Position numbers and translations under genes: made by a program. Below the pieces are notes generated by a model, which saw only the letters and a program-made list of their open reading frames with translations, did no database searches and was not told the DNA's origin. This document shows, one piece after another, positions 1-7,996 of a stretch of 40,106 nucleotides of DNA. Positions within the stretch are counted from its first letter, which is position 1. Every line of letters begins with the position of its first letter. Origin of the DNA: a virus; the IMG/VR virus record IMGVR_UViG_3300037882_003356, positions 1-40,106 of that record. One strand, written 5' to 3'.

Positions 1-929
1 AAAAACCAGACCTCCTTATAAAACTCGACATGAAGCGCATGACAGGTCACGTTCCTGGAACGGTTCAGCCGGTTAAAAAGATACTCCCTGATCGGGCCGC
101 CGATGTCCGTAATGCGAACTCCGTCGTTCAGGTGAAAATCGTTTATTCCCATGTAGTAATGATTTTCACCGTCGTCGGCGATGGCCCTGCTGGCGTAAAG
201 TCCCTTTCCCCCCGAGAACGGACCGCCGAAATTAAAAATGGCTGACGTTGCTACCTTGTTTCCGCGATAAACTGATTTCTCTTTATAAACAAAGGCGTAA
301 TCCCGCATTTTTTTAAGACCGCGAATGGCGCTCGGCTCATCCGATAAAAGCTGGGAGCCAGAGTTTCCACCGGTCCATACTTGAGGGTTTCCGGTGTCGC
401 ACCATTGAACCTTCGACGGAAACAAATTCCCACCGTCTGTCACGTTCGCGATCATCACGTACGGCGTTATGTATTCGATGAACTTCGCAATCGGGGGGCT
501 TCCCCCAAGATTCTCGGTGACGCCTGCGTCATTGTATTTTCGTATGGCGTCAACTCCGTTGCAAAAAAGGTACAGGTCCGACTCCGTCACGACACAGTGA
601 GAAAACATATCCAGCTCAGTCCCGGACAGGTCGACCCCGGTAATGTCCGTCCAAAGTCTTGTGACAGAATTAAATTTTTGGACGTTCTTTTTCGTGTGAC
701 GAATGAGACGATGGACCGCGGTAGAAAGCTCAAAAGTTCCAAGGTGAAGAATCTTTTGAGCCCCAAGCGATACGTCTCCGACCACCGATTTTCCATCCCT
801 TTTTTTAAGTTCCCCTTTTAAAAACTGGAGATTTTGAGGGAAACTCTGGCCATCCTGGAGGTAAGAATTAGGGACGGAAAGGTCGATACCTTTGACCGGC
901 TGCAGTTCAGGTTTCCGAAGAAATGGCAT
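1..929 (-). CDS. Tail protein, gp10/stabilization-like (3' end outside window)
   Basis: The reading frame opens at an ATG at 929, preceded by GGAGACGGATA, and stays open for 309 codons to the window edge, so the C-terminus is missing. The N-terminus (residues 10-45: KGIDLSVPNSYL, then QNLQFLKGELKKRDGK) resembles the start of podovirus tail proteins that carry an N-x-x-F-x-x-G-x-x-x-K-R pattern followed by beta-rich repeats. The body contains many short beta-type segments with G, T and N turns. By family knowledge such proteins sit at the tail tube or portal exit, like P22 gp10. Its position at the end of the tail cluster fits. The exact role is inferred; a virion location is much safer than the gp10 assignment. 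Confidence 0.7.
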   Translation of the reverse strand, partial: MPFLRKPELQPVKGIDLSVPNSYLQDGQSFPQNLQFLKGELKKRDGKSVVGDVSLGAQKILHLGTFELSTAVHRLIRHTKKNVQKFNSVTRLWTDITGVDLSGTELDMFSHCVVTESDLYLFCNGVDAIRKYNDAGVTENLGGSPPIAKFIEYITPYVMIANVTDGGNLFPSKVQWCDTGNPQVWTGGNSGSQLLSDEPSAIRGLKKMRDYAFVYKEKSVYRGNKVATSAIFNFGGPFSGGKGLYASRAIADDGENHYYMGINDFHLNDGVRITDIGGPIREYLFNRLNRSRNVTCHALHVEFYKEVWF

Positions 930-941
930 TATCCGTCTCCT

Positions 942-1817
942 TTAAGAAGGATGACTCACGTTTAAACGCGAAGTACAGACAGTTCCTTTCAAAGTACCGG
1001 CGACTGTAGGCTCAATCCGTTTGTGCTGAATTTTTATTGTGTGAGAGCCTGCGGAAAGAACTCCGTGCCATACGAGCGTTCCACCGACAGCGACCGCCTG
1101 ACCGTTTGCTTTCGTATGCCATTCTTTTTTTACGGTCCCATCCACCACCAGAGCGATCTGATGACCATACCCTCCGCCTCCATCAGCGAGGCCCTCAAAA
1201 CTTGCAAAAACTAAACCCTGTTTTCCAACGGTGAAAGTGATTGAAAGTGTCGTGTCGCCGTAACTCGAGCTGGCCGCCGCTTCATCTGAAGAGCTGGTAT
1301 CTTCGACGTCGGTGTATTCTTTGGGAGTAAGGACGACTGTCGTGATGTCAGCTTCGATTAGATTTGAATAAACTAAATCTGTCCCATTACTGCGAAGATA
1401 ATTTCCTGTTACCCCGAGAGGGTACCTTCCCCAGGTAGAAGCGCCGCGGAGAATAATGTCGCCGCGAACTTCGGAATCCGTGCCGAGCGCGTCAATCCAG
1501 AGCTTGCCGAGATTTGTGAGCCTCTGAATCCCTGCGTTCTCGTGCCTGTTAAAAAGCTCGGCGAAAGAGCCGTTCAGTTTGGAATAAAGAATAAGAGAAT
1601 TTGCGTAGGCCAGCGGGTCCGAGGCTTGTTCGAGAAGCGTCGCTTTTGAGTGATAGCCGATTTTGTCATCGGTTCCTTCAATCGCAAGAGCGTAATGGTC
1701 CGCGGCGAACCGCTCGCGCATGGCTCTTTTAAATTCCCTTATGTCGTCGTCTCCGAGAGCCAGGTCTCTTGAGCCGGCCGGTTTTGTTTCATCCCAAGTT
1801 TCAATATATGTAGGCAT
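942..1817 (-). CDS. Putative tail fibre/virion protein
   Basis: This is a 291-residue protein. Residues 1-45 (TYIETWDETKPAGSRDLALG, then DDDIREFKRAMRERF) match a short N-terminal pattern common in phage fibre or appendage proteins, where ETWDE, GS and LGDDDIR precede a helical segment. The C-terminal half (about 175-291) is beta-rich, with a G/T-rich jelly-roll look (VAVGGTLVWHGVLSAGSHTI), as in receptor-binding or carbohydrate-binding tips. There is a small serine/alanine linker near residues 174-186 (DTSSSDEAAASSS). The start at 1817 shares one base with the upstream gene stop, so the two are coupled. Fibre function is inferred from pattern and location. Confidence 0.6.
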   Translation of the reverse strand: MPTYIETWDETKPAGSRDLALGDDDIREFKRAMRERFAADHYALAIEGTDDKIGYHSKATLLEQASDPLAYANSLILYSKLNGSFAELFNRHENAGIQRLTNLGKLWIDALGTDSEVRGDIILRGASTWGRYPLGVTGNYLRSNGTDLVYSNLIEADITTVVLTPKEYTDVEDTSSSDEAAASSSYGDTTLSITFTVGKQGLVFASFEGLADGGGGYGHQIALVVDGTVKKEWHTKANGQAVAVGGTLVWHGVLSAGSHTIKIQHKRIEPTVAGTLKGTVCTSRLNVSHPS

Positions 1818-2500
1818 TAGAATCCTCCGTTAAATCGTACGATGTGGGGTGCGCTTTGAATGTCCCTGTTTAATTGCCTTAAAAGTTCAAGCCCTCCGGT
1901 CACGTATCCTTCGTTTCCAGAGAATCCGTACCGGTAAATACGCTGCCAGAGGTCGGCTTCCTGGATGAGCCCAATTCCTCCGAAAAGGCGAGTTAGGGCG
2001 CCGGCCTTGTTCGTCTCATCCCATGTCGGAAGAAAAATAGTTTCGTCAATCTCTGCGACCAAGAGTGTCGGAATCCCGCCGATATTTATTTCAAGCACAT
2101 ACTCTTTGTCAGGAATATCTGTCAGCAAAATGGAGTTTTTCCAGAGCGTATATGCGTGAGGTTTCCCGGTAGTAATCTCCACGGCGTTCGGGTTTGGCTC
2201 GAGATTGTCGTACTCATCCTTTGTCAAAAATTCCAAAGCATAGGACGAGCTTGAATTGTTCCCGGCAGTCGGGTCAAGAAGACGCACCGGATGAGCTACG
2301 CGCAGGACTGTGTCAGGGACCGGGTATTCTTCGCGCCCGATCACGACTGTCTTGTAAATCTGGTCCTGAAGTTTCCGAGGCGCGGTCGTGGCGCACATTT
2401 CGGAATAGGCTTCATTGATTGCCCGGACGATTTCCGTTTCTTTATCGTCTCTTTTGAAAATCTCAAGGACCGACGTTTTTAATTCGAGAAGTGTTGCCAT
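1817..2500 (-). CDS. Putative head-tail adaptor/connector protein
   Basis: This is a 227-residue protein beginning MATLLELKTSVLEIFKR, with a helical N-terminus (residues 1-45: RAINEAYSEMCATTAPRKLQ) followed by beta-rich sequence (YPVPDTVLRVAHPVRLL) and a C-terminal helical segment. A helical start containing INxAYxE, then a mixed beta region, is typical of podovirus head-completion or adaptor proteins that sit under the portal. It lies between the tailspike gene and two tail genes on the same strand. A short NNSSSSY run near residue 81 is the only trace here of the serine bias seen in neighbouring genes. Family assignment is tentative. Confidence 0.5.
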   Translation of the reverse strand: MATLLELKTSVLEIFKRDDKETEIVRAINEAYSEMCATTAPRKLQDQIYKTVVIGREEYPVPDTVLRVAHPVRLLDPTAGNNSSSSYALEFLTKDEYDNLEPNPNAVEITTGKPHAYTLWKNSILLTDIPDKEYVLEINIGGIPTLLVAEIDETIFLPTWDETNKAGALTRLFGGIGLIQEADLWQRIYRYGFSGNEGYVTGGLELLRQLNRDIQSAPHIVRFNGGF

Positions 2501-2509
2501 TTTTCCCCC

Positions 2510-5332
2510 TTAACCTGAGCTCGATGACGAGCTGCTGGATGATGAGCTCCTGGATGACGAGCTGCTCGATGAGCTGCTGCTCGAGCTGGAACTTGAGCTG
2601 GATGACGATTTACTCGAGCTGGATGAGCTTGACGACGAGCTGCTTGACGAGCTGCTTGAGCTCGAAGACCAGCTGGAACTCGAGCGCGAAGACGATGAGC
2701 TGGACGAGCGAACGCCTTTTTCTTTCCGCGCTTTCCAGTCCTTCGGGTTTGCGACACCGCCAGCGGAGCTGAACGAACTCGAACTGCTGGAGCTAGACGA
2801 AGAGCTTGAACTGGAAGAGCTGCTGCTCGAAGGAGCTCCCGGGTCTACGGATTGCGACGAACTCGATTTTGAAGATGAGCTCGAACTGCTGCTGGAACTG
2901 CTGGAAGAACTGGACGAGCTCACGGACCGGCTTGAGCTCGAAGAGCTTGAGCTCGAACTGATCGGCAGAAATGAAATGTAATACCCGCGCGTCTGACCGT
3001 ACAAAATAGAATCAAAATCAGTGTTGTTCGCAACGTACGCGGAGTTTGGATTCACGAGATTCGGATTTGCCACGGCGCCTGGATTCGACGCGTCGTATTT
3101 CGTGACATTCGTTTCCGTAACCATACCAGCGGTCGCTCCGTTGTCATAGGTATAGAATGAAGCGCTAATCCCCTGATTGATAAGAAGGATACTGTCCGTG
3201 AGTCCGAACTCAATTGTGCCACCATCAAGGTCAAGGACAATTTGACGGGAAGTGTTATTTACAAAAGAGCAGTTAAAGCAATTTAATTTCCCTCCCACCC
3301 AAAGGCCGGCAGCTGCTCCGTTGAAGGAACCTGTGGCGTAAGCGCCGAGGCACCGGGTCATAACCATCGCCCCCGAAGCCATGCCCCATATTCTGAAATT
3401 TCGCTTATTGTTCAGGGCGATACAGTCTGTCATCGCAATCCCTGAAACCCCCTTCAGGTCATAACCTCCGTCGGTGTTTCCGTACGCTTGGCACTTACTG
3501 AAAGTGATATTGAAGCAAAGCGCTTCAGTTTTAAATCCGTCTCCGTTCCAATAAGCCGGCGAAGGACCGGCGTCGTGATAATTGTTTTTTGAGATACATT
3601 CCACAAACTCCCCATCATGGCCCCTGGAGTTCGCTTCCCCGACGTCAAAGCCGACCATGAATAAATCCTTTGAAGGCTGAGCGTCCCACATCGCTTTGCC
3701 ACCGCCATCCGCGACGCAATTAAAAACGTGGAAATCATAGGCTCCGTTCCTGAACCGGATGAGCCGTTTTGTGTACCGCGTACCGTTCACATTTCGGATA
3801 ATAATGTCGTGAGACGCCAGCGTAGGATTAGGACAGGAAACAGCGTCACAATTAACGTCTCCGCGAATTTCGATTCCGTTTCTAAAATCAAAAAAGTTCA
3901 TGTCATTAAATCGAAGGTGAGAATTCCGCGCTGCAGTTGTTGTCGTGATGATGAATTGATAATTCCTGACGACAAGTCTTTCGATTCTGACGTAATTGAT
4001 GTCCGCCGAGAGAGTGATAAAATTCAGCCCGGAGGCTGGGGCCGTAACGACCCAATTCCCTGTAAAAACCGGGTATCCGGTTCCGCGGTCCACTCCGATA
4101 AATTGTTTGTACGCTAAATCGGATGAACCTCCGTCGACGATATTGAGGGTCAGATTTGAATAATCTCCGCTCCCAACGTAGCAAGCAGACCCTCCAATAT
4201 GATTTTCCCAGCCTCTCTGAAGTCCGTTTTTCCCGCCGATAATTTCGTTCGCCTGATAGGCGTTTTCCCAGGAAGACCCATCGCGCGTTCCGGTTCCGAC
4301 CGGCAAAACATACTTCGCGCCGGCCACCCCGGAAGAGGAAGACGAGCTGGAGCTCGAACTACTGCTCGACGATGAGGATGACGAGGAACTGCTTGAGGAC
4401 GAACTGCTCGACGAGCTTGAGGACGAACTGCTGCTGAGGCTGGACGAAGACGATGAACTACTGCTGCTCGAGCTGGATGAACTACTCAAAGACGACGACG
4501 ACGAGCTCGAAGAGGACGATGACAAGGACGAACTGGACGAGCTGCTGGAGCTCGATGATAAAGATGACGAGCTACTGCTCGAGCTGGATGAAGATGAACT
4601 GCTCGAGGAAAAGGACGAACTGCTGGACGAACTCGAGGAGGAACTATGGCTCGACGAACTGCTGCTGGATGAACTGCTTGAGCTCGAGGAGTATTCCGTC
4701 AGCGTATTTGAAAATTCAAACCAAGGATTATACGCAATTGTTTCGCTTGCATTTTCCGGGAGATCGGTCGCGTGATCGTCCCCTAAAACAAATTTAGAAT
4801 TATAAGTGCCTGCGTGATTTGCCTGACATCTGTCACCAATTTCGATGACAATTCTGTCTCCATCCTGGCAAACGACAGAACTCATCGCATTTGAATTCGG
4901 GAATCCTTTATTGACTTTGCTGGTGGACCCTGTGCCGACGAATTCGTGCTGCAACGTTGCGTTAAAATAAGAATAGAGAATTCCGCGCTCGACGGTTCCG
5001 TCGTTTGAAACGACCTTGAAGACCATCGCCGGCATATGATCGGCCAGGACGTTACTTTCACGGACACGAATTTGCCCTTTGATATTCCCGGAAATTGTCT
5101 GCGCGGCCAGAGGCGGTCCGATGAGTTGAAAAGCCATGTCGTCATGCGGAGGAGTTTCGGCCTGATCGGCGGTCTCAAAATCAGTCATCGCCGAACCTGC
5201 CTTTGTGGTACTCAAATTCCGACGGATGACAGGGAGGCCGGTATTATCGCGGTTATGTTCCCACCGTGAATCAATCGCTGGGCTGGTGGCGGTGTGGGCG
5301 GTAGCGGAATCGACGTAGTATCTGGTAGCCAT
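2510..5332 (-). CDS. Poly-serine tailspike with parallel beta-helix domain
   Basis: This is a 940-residue virion protein in blocks. Residues 1-214 form an N-terminal beta-rich domain (particle attachment or hub). Residues 215-333 are almost pure serine, broken by single H, F or L residues. Residues 334-790 are a right-handed beta-helix type domain with repeated short strands (DIIIRNVNG, FHVFNCVADG, NITFSKCQAYGN, MVMTRCLGAY). From about 790 to the end there are further serine tracts separated by SVDPGAPSSS and by a short island containing NPKDWKARKEKG. Beta-helix proteins in tails bind or cleave host polysaccharide; catalytic residues cannot be assigned here. It shares one base pair with the upstream gene stop/start at 5332. 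The serine tracts use mixed AGY and TCN codons, so this is not a simple microsatellite. Confidence 0.8.
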   Translation of the reverse strand: MATRYYVDSATAHTATSPAIDSRWEHNRDNTGLPVIRRNLSTTKAGSAMTDFETADQAETPPHDDMAFQLIGPPLAAQTISGNIKGQIRVRESNVLADHMPAMVFKVVSNDGTVERGILYSYFNATLQHEFVGTGSTSKVNKGFPNSNAMSSVVCQDGDRIVIEIGDRCQANHAGTYNSKFVLGDDHATDLPENASETIAYNPWFEFSNTLTEYSSSSSSSSSSSSSSHSSSSSSSSSSSFSSSSSSSSSSSSSSSSLSSSSSSSSSSSLSSSSSSSSSSSLSSSSSSSSSSSSSSSSLSSSSSSSSSSSSSSSSSSSSSSSSSSSSSSSSSSSGVAGAKYVLPVGTGTRDGSSWENAYQANEIIGGKNGLQRGWENHIGGSACYVGSGDYSNLTLNIVDGGSSDLAYKQFIGVDRGTGYPVFTGNWVVTAPASGLNFITLSADINYVRIERLVVRNYQFIITTTTAARNSHLRFNDMNFFDFRNGIEIRGDVNCDAVSCPNPTLASHDIIIRNVNGTRYTKRLIRFRNGAYDFHVFNCVADGGGKAMWDAQPSKDLFMVGFDVGEANSRGHDGEFVECISKNNYHDAGPSPAYWNGDGFKTEALCFNITFSKCQAYGNTDGGYDLKGVSGIAMTDCIALNNKRNFRIWGMASGAMVMTRCLGAYATGSFNGAAAGLWVGGKLNCFNCSFVNNTSRQIVLDLDGGTIEFGLTDSILLINQGISASFYTYDNGATAGMVTETNVTKYDASNPGAVANPNLVNPNSAYVANNTDFDSILYGQTRGYYISFLPISSSSSSSSSSRSVSSSSSSSSSSSSSSSSSKSSSSQSVDPGAPSSSSSSSSSSSSSSSSSSSFSSAGGVANPKDWKARKEKGVRSSSSSSSRSSSSWSSSSSSSSSSSSSSSSSSSKSSSSSSSSSSSSSSSSSSSRSSSSSSSSSSSG

Positions 5333-6777
5333 TAGATTGAATTATCCTCCGGACTTATTCCCGGCGACGTTGCCGGGGTTTCAAATCTTTTTTGCCATCC
5401 GTCGTCCGTCTCGCCAGATTCCCGGTGAATACCCGGAGAATCGTCAGGATTTTCAACCCTCTTTTGCCAGCCAGTGTCAACCTCATTAGCTGCGTCTTCC
5501 TGGAAAACATTTCCGCCGGTCACATTCTCCGGACGAGTTTGCCAGTTGTACGATTCCGAGCTACTGCTGAAGCTCGAGGAACTGGATGATGATACAGAAC
5601 TTGATGACTGAGAGCTAGAAGAAGATGAACTCATGGAACTTGAGCTCGAAGACGAAGAGGAAAATGAGCTCAGGCTGCTTGAGGACGAGGAACTACTGGA
5701 TGACGATGAACTGCTGGACGATGAAGAGGAGGAACTGCTCGAAAAACTGCTCGAGGAACTGGAAGAGCTACTGCTGCTCGAACTGGAGCTGGATGAAGAA
5801 CTGCTCAGGCTCGAAGACGATGACGACGATGACGAACTACTGGACGACGAGGAAAGCGAGCTCGAGGAACTTGAGCTGCTGGAACTACTGCTGGATGAAG
5901 AAGACGAGCTGCTTGAAAGACTGGAACTGCTTGAGCTGGACGAGGAACTCGAACTGCTCGAACTCGACGAAGAGGAAAGGCTGCTCGAAGACGACGACGA
6001 GCTGCTGGAAGAGGAAGAACTCAGCGAAGAACTGGACGAAGATGAGGAAGACGACGAAGAGCTCGAAGACGATTTTGAACTGCTGGAACTGGAAGACGAA
6101 CTGGAGCTACTGCTCGAACTACTCGATGAAGAGGAGGAGCTCGCTCCGGAAACTTCAGAGACCGCAAGACATATCGCCGCTGCGTCATCCCCGCTCTGTG
6201 TCCATCCAGCGCTTGCGTCCGTCGTCCCAATGGTATCGAATGTGTAGACACCACCGGTTTGATTCCCCAAATCCTGCTCGTCGCGTGCGGTCCAGTTTGT
6301 AAAAGGAGAAATGCTGCCAACAGCGTTTTGACCTGACCAGAATCCGATACAGTCAAAACAGGTTCTTCCGCCGTGGCTTAATGTGACCGTTGGATTTGAA
6401 GAGCTGCCAGCGTTGATTGTTGCGTCGACGTCAACGGTTTCCGTATCAGTATCCGCTGTGAGAGAAATAACCCCGGCGAATTTATTCGACCCTGTCACGC
6501 TGACCGTAGCGAGGAATGTCTGCGGTCCAGTTGGAATCCCGGAGCCGAGAAAATAGCAATACACGACGCCGTTTTCCCCGGTATTTATCAGAGGGGAACC
6601 GGATACCTCTGTCATGGTCGCAATACCGTAAGTGACTGTCACAACCTCGTCAGTTACCCCGGCGTTTTGAATGACGTACGCAATAATCGCTTTGGGAGTT
6701 CCGACCGGGGTATGAGTCCCGGTTAAATTCCCGGTGGTCTGAGCGATTGCTGTATAGGCGTCGAAGGCTACGGCCAT
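5332..6777 (-). CDS. Poly-serine virion protein
   Basis: This is a 481-residue protein. Residues 1-212 form a beta-sandwich-like domain (YVIQNAGVTDEVVTVTYGIA; a CFDCIGFWSG segment; an NWTARDEQ segment). Residues 213-407 are nearly all serine, interrupted at intervals by single L, K, F, M, Q or V residues. Residues 408-481 form a charged tail with three copies of a W-Q-x-R motif (YNWQTRPEN, GWQKRVEN, GWQKRFET). The ribosome site is weak (AGAGGT about 13 bases before ATG). It is followed directly by the beta-helix tailspike gene (TAATG-type junction). No homologous family is recognised; a fibre or stalk role is inferred from neighbours and architecture. Confidence 0.7.
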   Translation of the reverse strand: MAVAFDAYTAIAQTTGNLTGTHTPVGTPKAIIAYVIQNAGVTDEVVTVTYGIATMTEVSGSPLINTGENGVVYCYFLGSGIPTGPQTFLATVSVTGSNKFAGVISLTADTDTETVDVDATINAGSSSNPTVTLSHGGRTCFDCIGFWSGQNAVGSISPFTNWTARDEQDLGNQTGGVYTFDTIGTTDASAGWTQSGDDAAAICLAVSEVSGASSSSSSSSSSSSSSSSSSSSSSKSSSSSSSSSSSSSSSSLSSSSSSSSSSSSSSLSSSSSSSSSSSSSSSSSSSLSSSSSSSSSSSSSSSSSSSSLSSSSSSSSSSSSSSSLSSSSSSSSSSSSSSSSSSSSFSSSSSSSSSSSSSSSSSSSSSSSLSSFSSSSSSSSSMSSSSSSSQSSSSVSSSSSSSFSSSSESYNWQTRPENVTGGNVFQEDAANEVDTGWQKRVENPDDSPGIHRESGETDDGWQKRFETPATSPGISPEDNSI

Positions 6778-6785
6778 TTATTTAA

Positions 6786-6813
6786 TTGACCTCTGGGGTT
6801 TTTGGCCTATAAT
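6786..6813 (+). promoter_or_regulatory. Sigma70-like promoter for the HNH gene
   Basis: TTGACC at 6786-6791 and a perfect TATAAT at 6808-6813 are separated by 16 bases. The ATG of the HNH gene starts at 6820, seven bases after the hexamer, which is where transcription would begin. The transcript would therefore have essentially no leader, and no Shine-Dalgarno sequence is visible. Confidence 0.65.
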
Positions 6814-6819
6814 CGGGTT

Positions 6820-7206
6820 ATGGAAACCATGTGTTTCGTTTGCCGAAAAAAGTTTAAACGGAAAAAATCTGCCGTCAAAAAATCTAAGAGACCTTGTTGC
6901 TCCTGGCCTTGCTATCGAAAAATAATGAACCCCGGCGGAGATTCTTCCCGGAATTGGAGAAAAGGGGAATACGAAACTTCCGACGGATACATTCGCGTTT
7001 CTATCGGCGGTCATCATGGGAAGCTGAAACACCGCTTTGTCATGGAAAAAAATCTCGGGCGCCCACTTCAATCCTTCGAGATTGTTCATCACAAGAACGG
7101 AAATAAAACAGATAACCGCCCAAGTAATTTGGAAGTTATGACCATGTCTACCCACGTCCGCCACCACCGCCCACGATTCGGGACTGGGAAGAAAGCCAAG
7201 CCCTGA
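6820..7206 (+). CDS. HNH homing endonuclease
   Basis: A 128-residue protein on the strand opposite almost all other genes. Residues 1-35 hold a CFVC...CCSWPCY cysteine cluster that could bind zinc. A central GYIRVSIGGHHGKLKHRFVM segment, then a catalytic block (FEIVHHKNGNKTDNRPSNLE, ending MTMSTHVRHH), is the classic phage HNH pattern, with HH as metal and general-base residues and N as the third signature. Such genes are free-standing selfish elements that cut an intergenic site and spread by repair. A TTG at 6802 is in frame but lies upstream of the -10 box, so ATG 6820 is chosen. Its 3' end overlaps the 3' end of the converging glycosyltransferase gene by 59 bases. Confidence 0.85.
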   Translation: METMCFVCRKKFKRKKSAVKKSKRPCCSWPCYRKIMNPGGDSSRNWRKGEYETSDGYIRVSIGGHHGKLKHRFVMEKNLGRPLQSFEIVHHKNGNKTDNRPSNLEVMTMSTHVRHHRPRFGTGKKAKP

Positions 7207-7996
7207 CCGTTCCATCTTTGTAATTTTTCACATCAGCCGTTGAAATCGGTTGTTTCGTGAAATGCCCCGATTTTAATTCTTTCTCCAAAAGCATCACGTT
7301 TTTCCATGGCAACAATGACAATGCCAAGTGAAAAGGTCCAGATACGGCTCCCACAAAAAAATTAAGCCGCGAAATGATACTAATCATCGTCTCAAGACGC
7401 GCTGGAAAATCTCTCAAATGCTGATCGACGAAATCGAACTTTTTATTTTCAGGGTTATGGAATCCGTGACAAATATGTGTCTCGATGGGGATACAGCCGG
7501 CCTCGATAATTTCATTCCAGACTTTCCGCGCGACCTCTTCCGTTGGATTCGCGAGCCAGCCGACGGAGGTGTTATGGAAATGAACGCCCACGAGCGGTTT
7601 GACGACCAGAGGAGGATAATGCCCGGACGTCGGAACGATTCCGAGCTCTTTTTCGCATGAAATCTCAGCTTTCGTTTTTGTCGTGTCATCAAGGTTTTCT
7701 CCCGGGAAGTGACAGAGAAACACAAGATCGTACCCCATCGCTCCCACCGTTTCGCGCCAGTCACCCTCGAGTAAAATGACCTCTTCGGGTTCAAATAAAA
7801 CTTCCTCCTGAAGTCCGCTCGCCAAGCCAATATAAAATTTGACGGCTGGGTAATGCTTTTTCAGATATTCAAATGGAGCTCTGAGCATTACTTGGTCTCC
7901 TACTCCGTGCCACGAGACAACAACGCAGGTTTTTACGTCCGCCGTCAGATGGTCGACCAGCTTACCTTCGCCCTTTTCCGGGTCGATTATTTTCAT
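7148..7996 (-). CDS. GT9-like (heptosyltransferase-type) glycosyltransferase
   Basis: A 282-residue protein resembling ADP-heptose:LPS heptosyltransferases of family GT9. The N-terminal Rossmann half has VVSWHGVGDQVMLRAPFEYL, which matches the G-D-x(n)-P start of GT9 enzymes. The C-terminal half has LVGVHFHNTS and a late GAVSGPFHLALSLL, the GT9 pattern where a G/D-S/T-GP/HxA motif contacts the sugar nucleotide. It overlaps the upstream glycosyltransferase by ATGA. The last seven residues (GGGGGRG) are read from the antisense of the HNH gene and look like a replaced C-terminus. Probable role: transfer of a sugar to a glycan on the virion or host envelope. Confidence 0.7.
   Translation of the reverse strand: MKIIDPEKGEGKLVDHLTADVKTCVVVSWHGVGDQVMLRAPFEYLKKHYPAVKFYIGLASGLQEEVLFEPEEVILLEGDWRETVGAMGYDLVFLCHFPGENLDDTTKTKAEISCEKELGIVPTSGHYPPLVVKPLVGVHFHNTSVGWLANPTEEVARKVWNEIIEAGCIPIETHICHGFHNPENKKFDFVDQHLRDFPARLETMISIISRLNFFVGAVSGPFHLALSLLPWKNVMLLEKELKSGHFTKQPISTADVKNYKDGTVRAWLSSQSRIVGGGGGRG

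Noticed and set aside
4453-4797. Plus-strand frame of 114 residues rich in S, T, W and N
   Set aside because: Another antisense by-product of a poly-serine tract.
5633-6247. Plus-strand frame of about 204 acidic Glu/Leu/Asp residues
   Set aside because: It is exactly antisense to the poly-serine tract; mixed AGY/TCN serine codons necessarily read as Glu-Leu in the shifted opposite frame. No ribosome site or homology.
6778-7215. Minus-strand 145-residue frame across the HNH gene
   Set aside because: It is antisense to a clear HNH domain and has no independent support.
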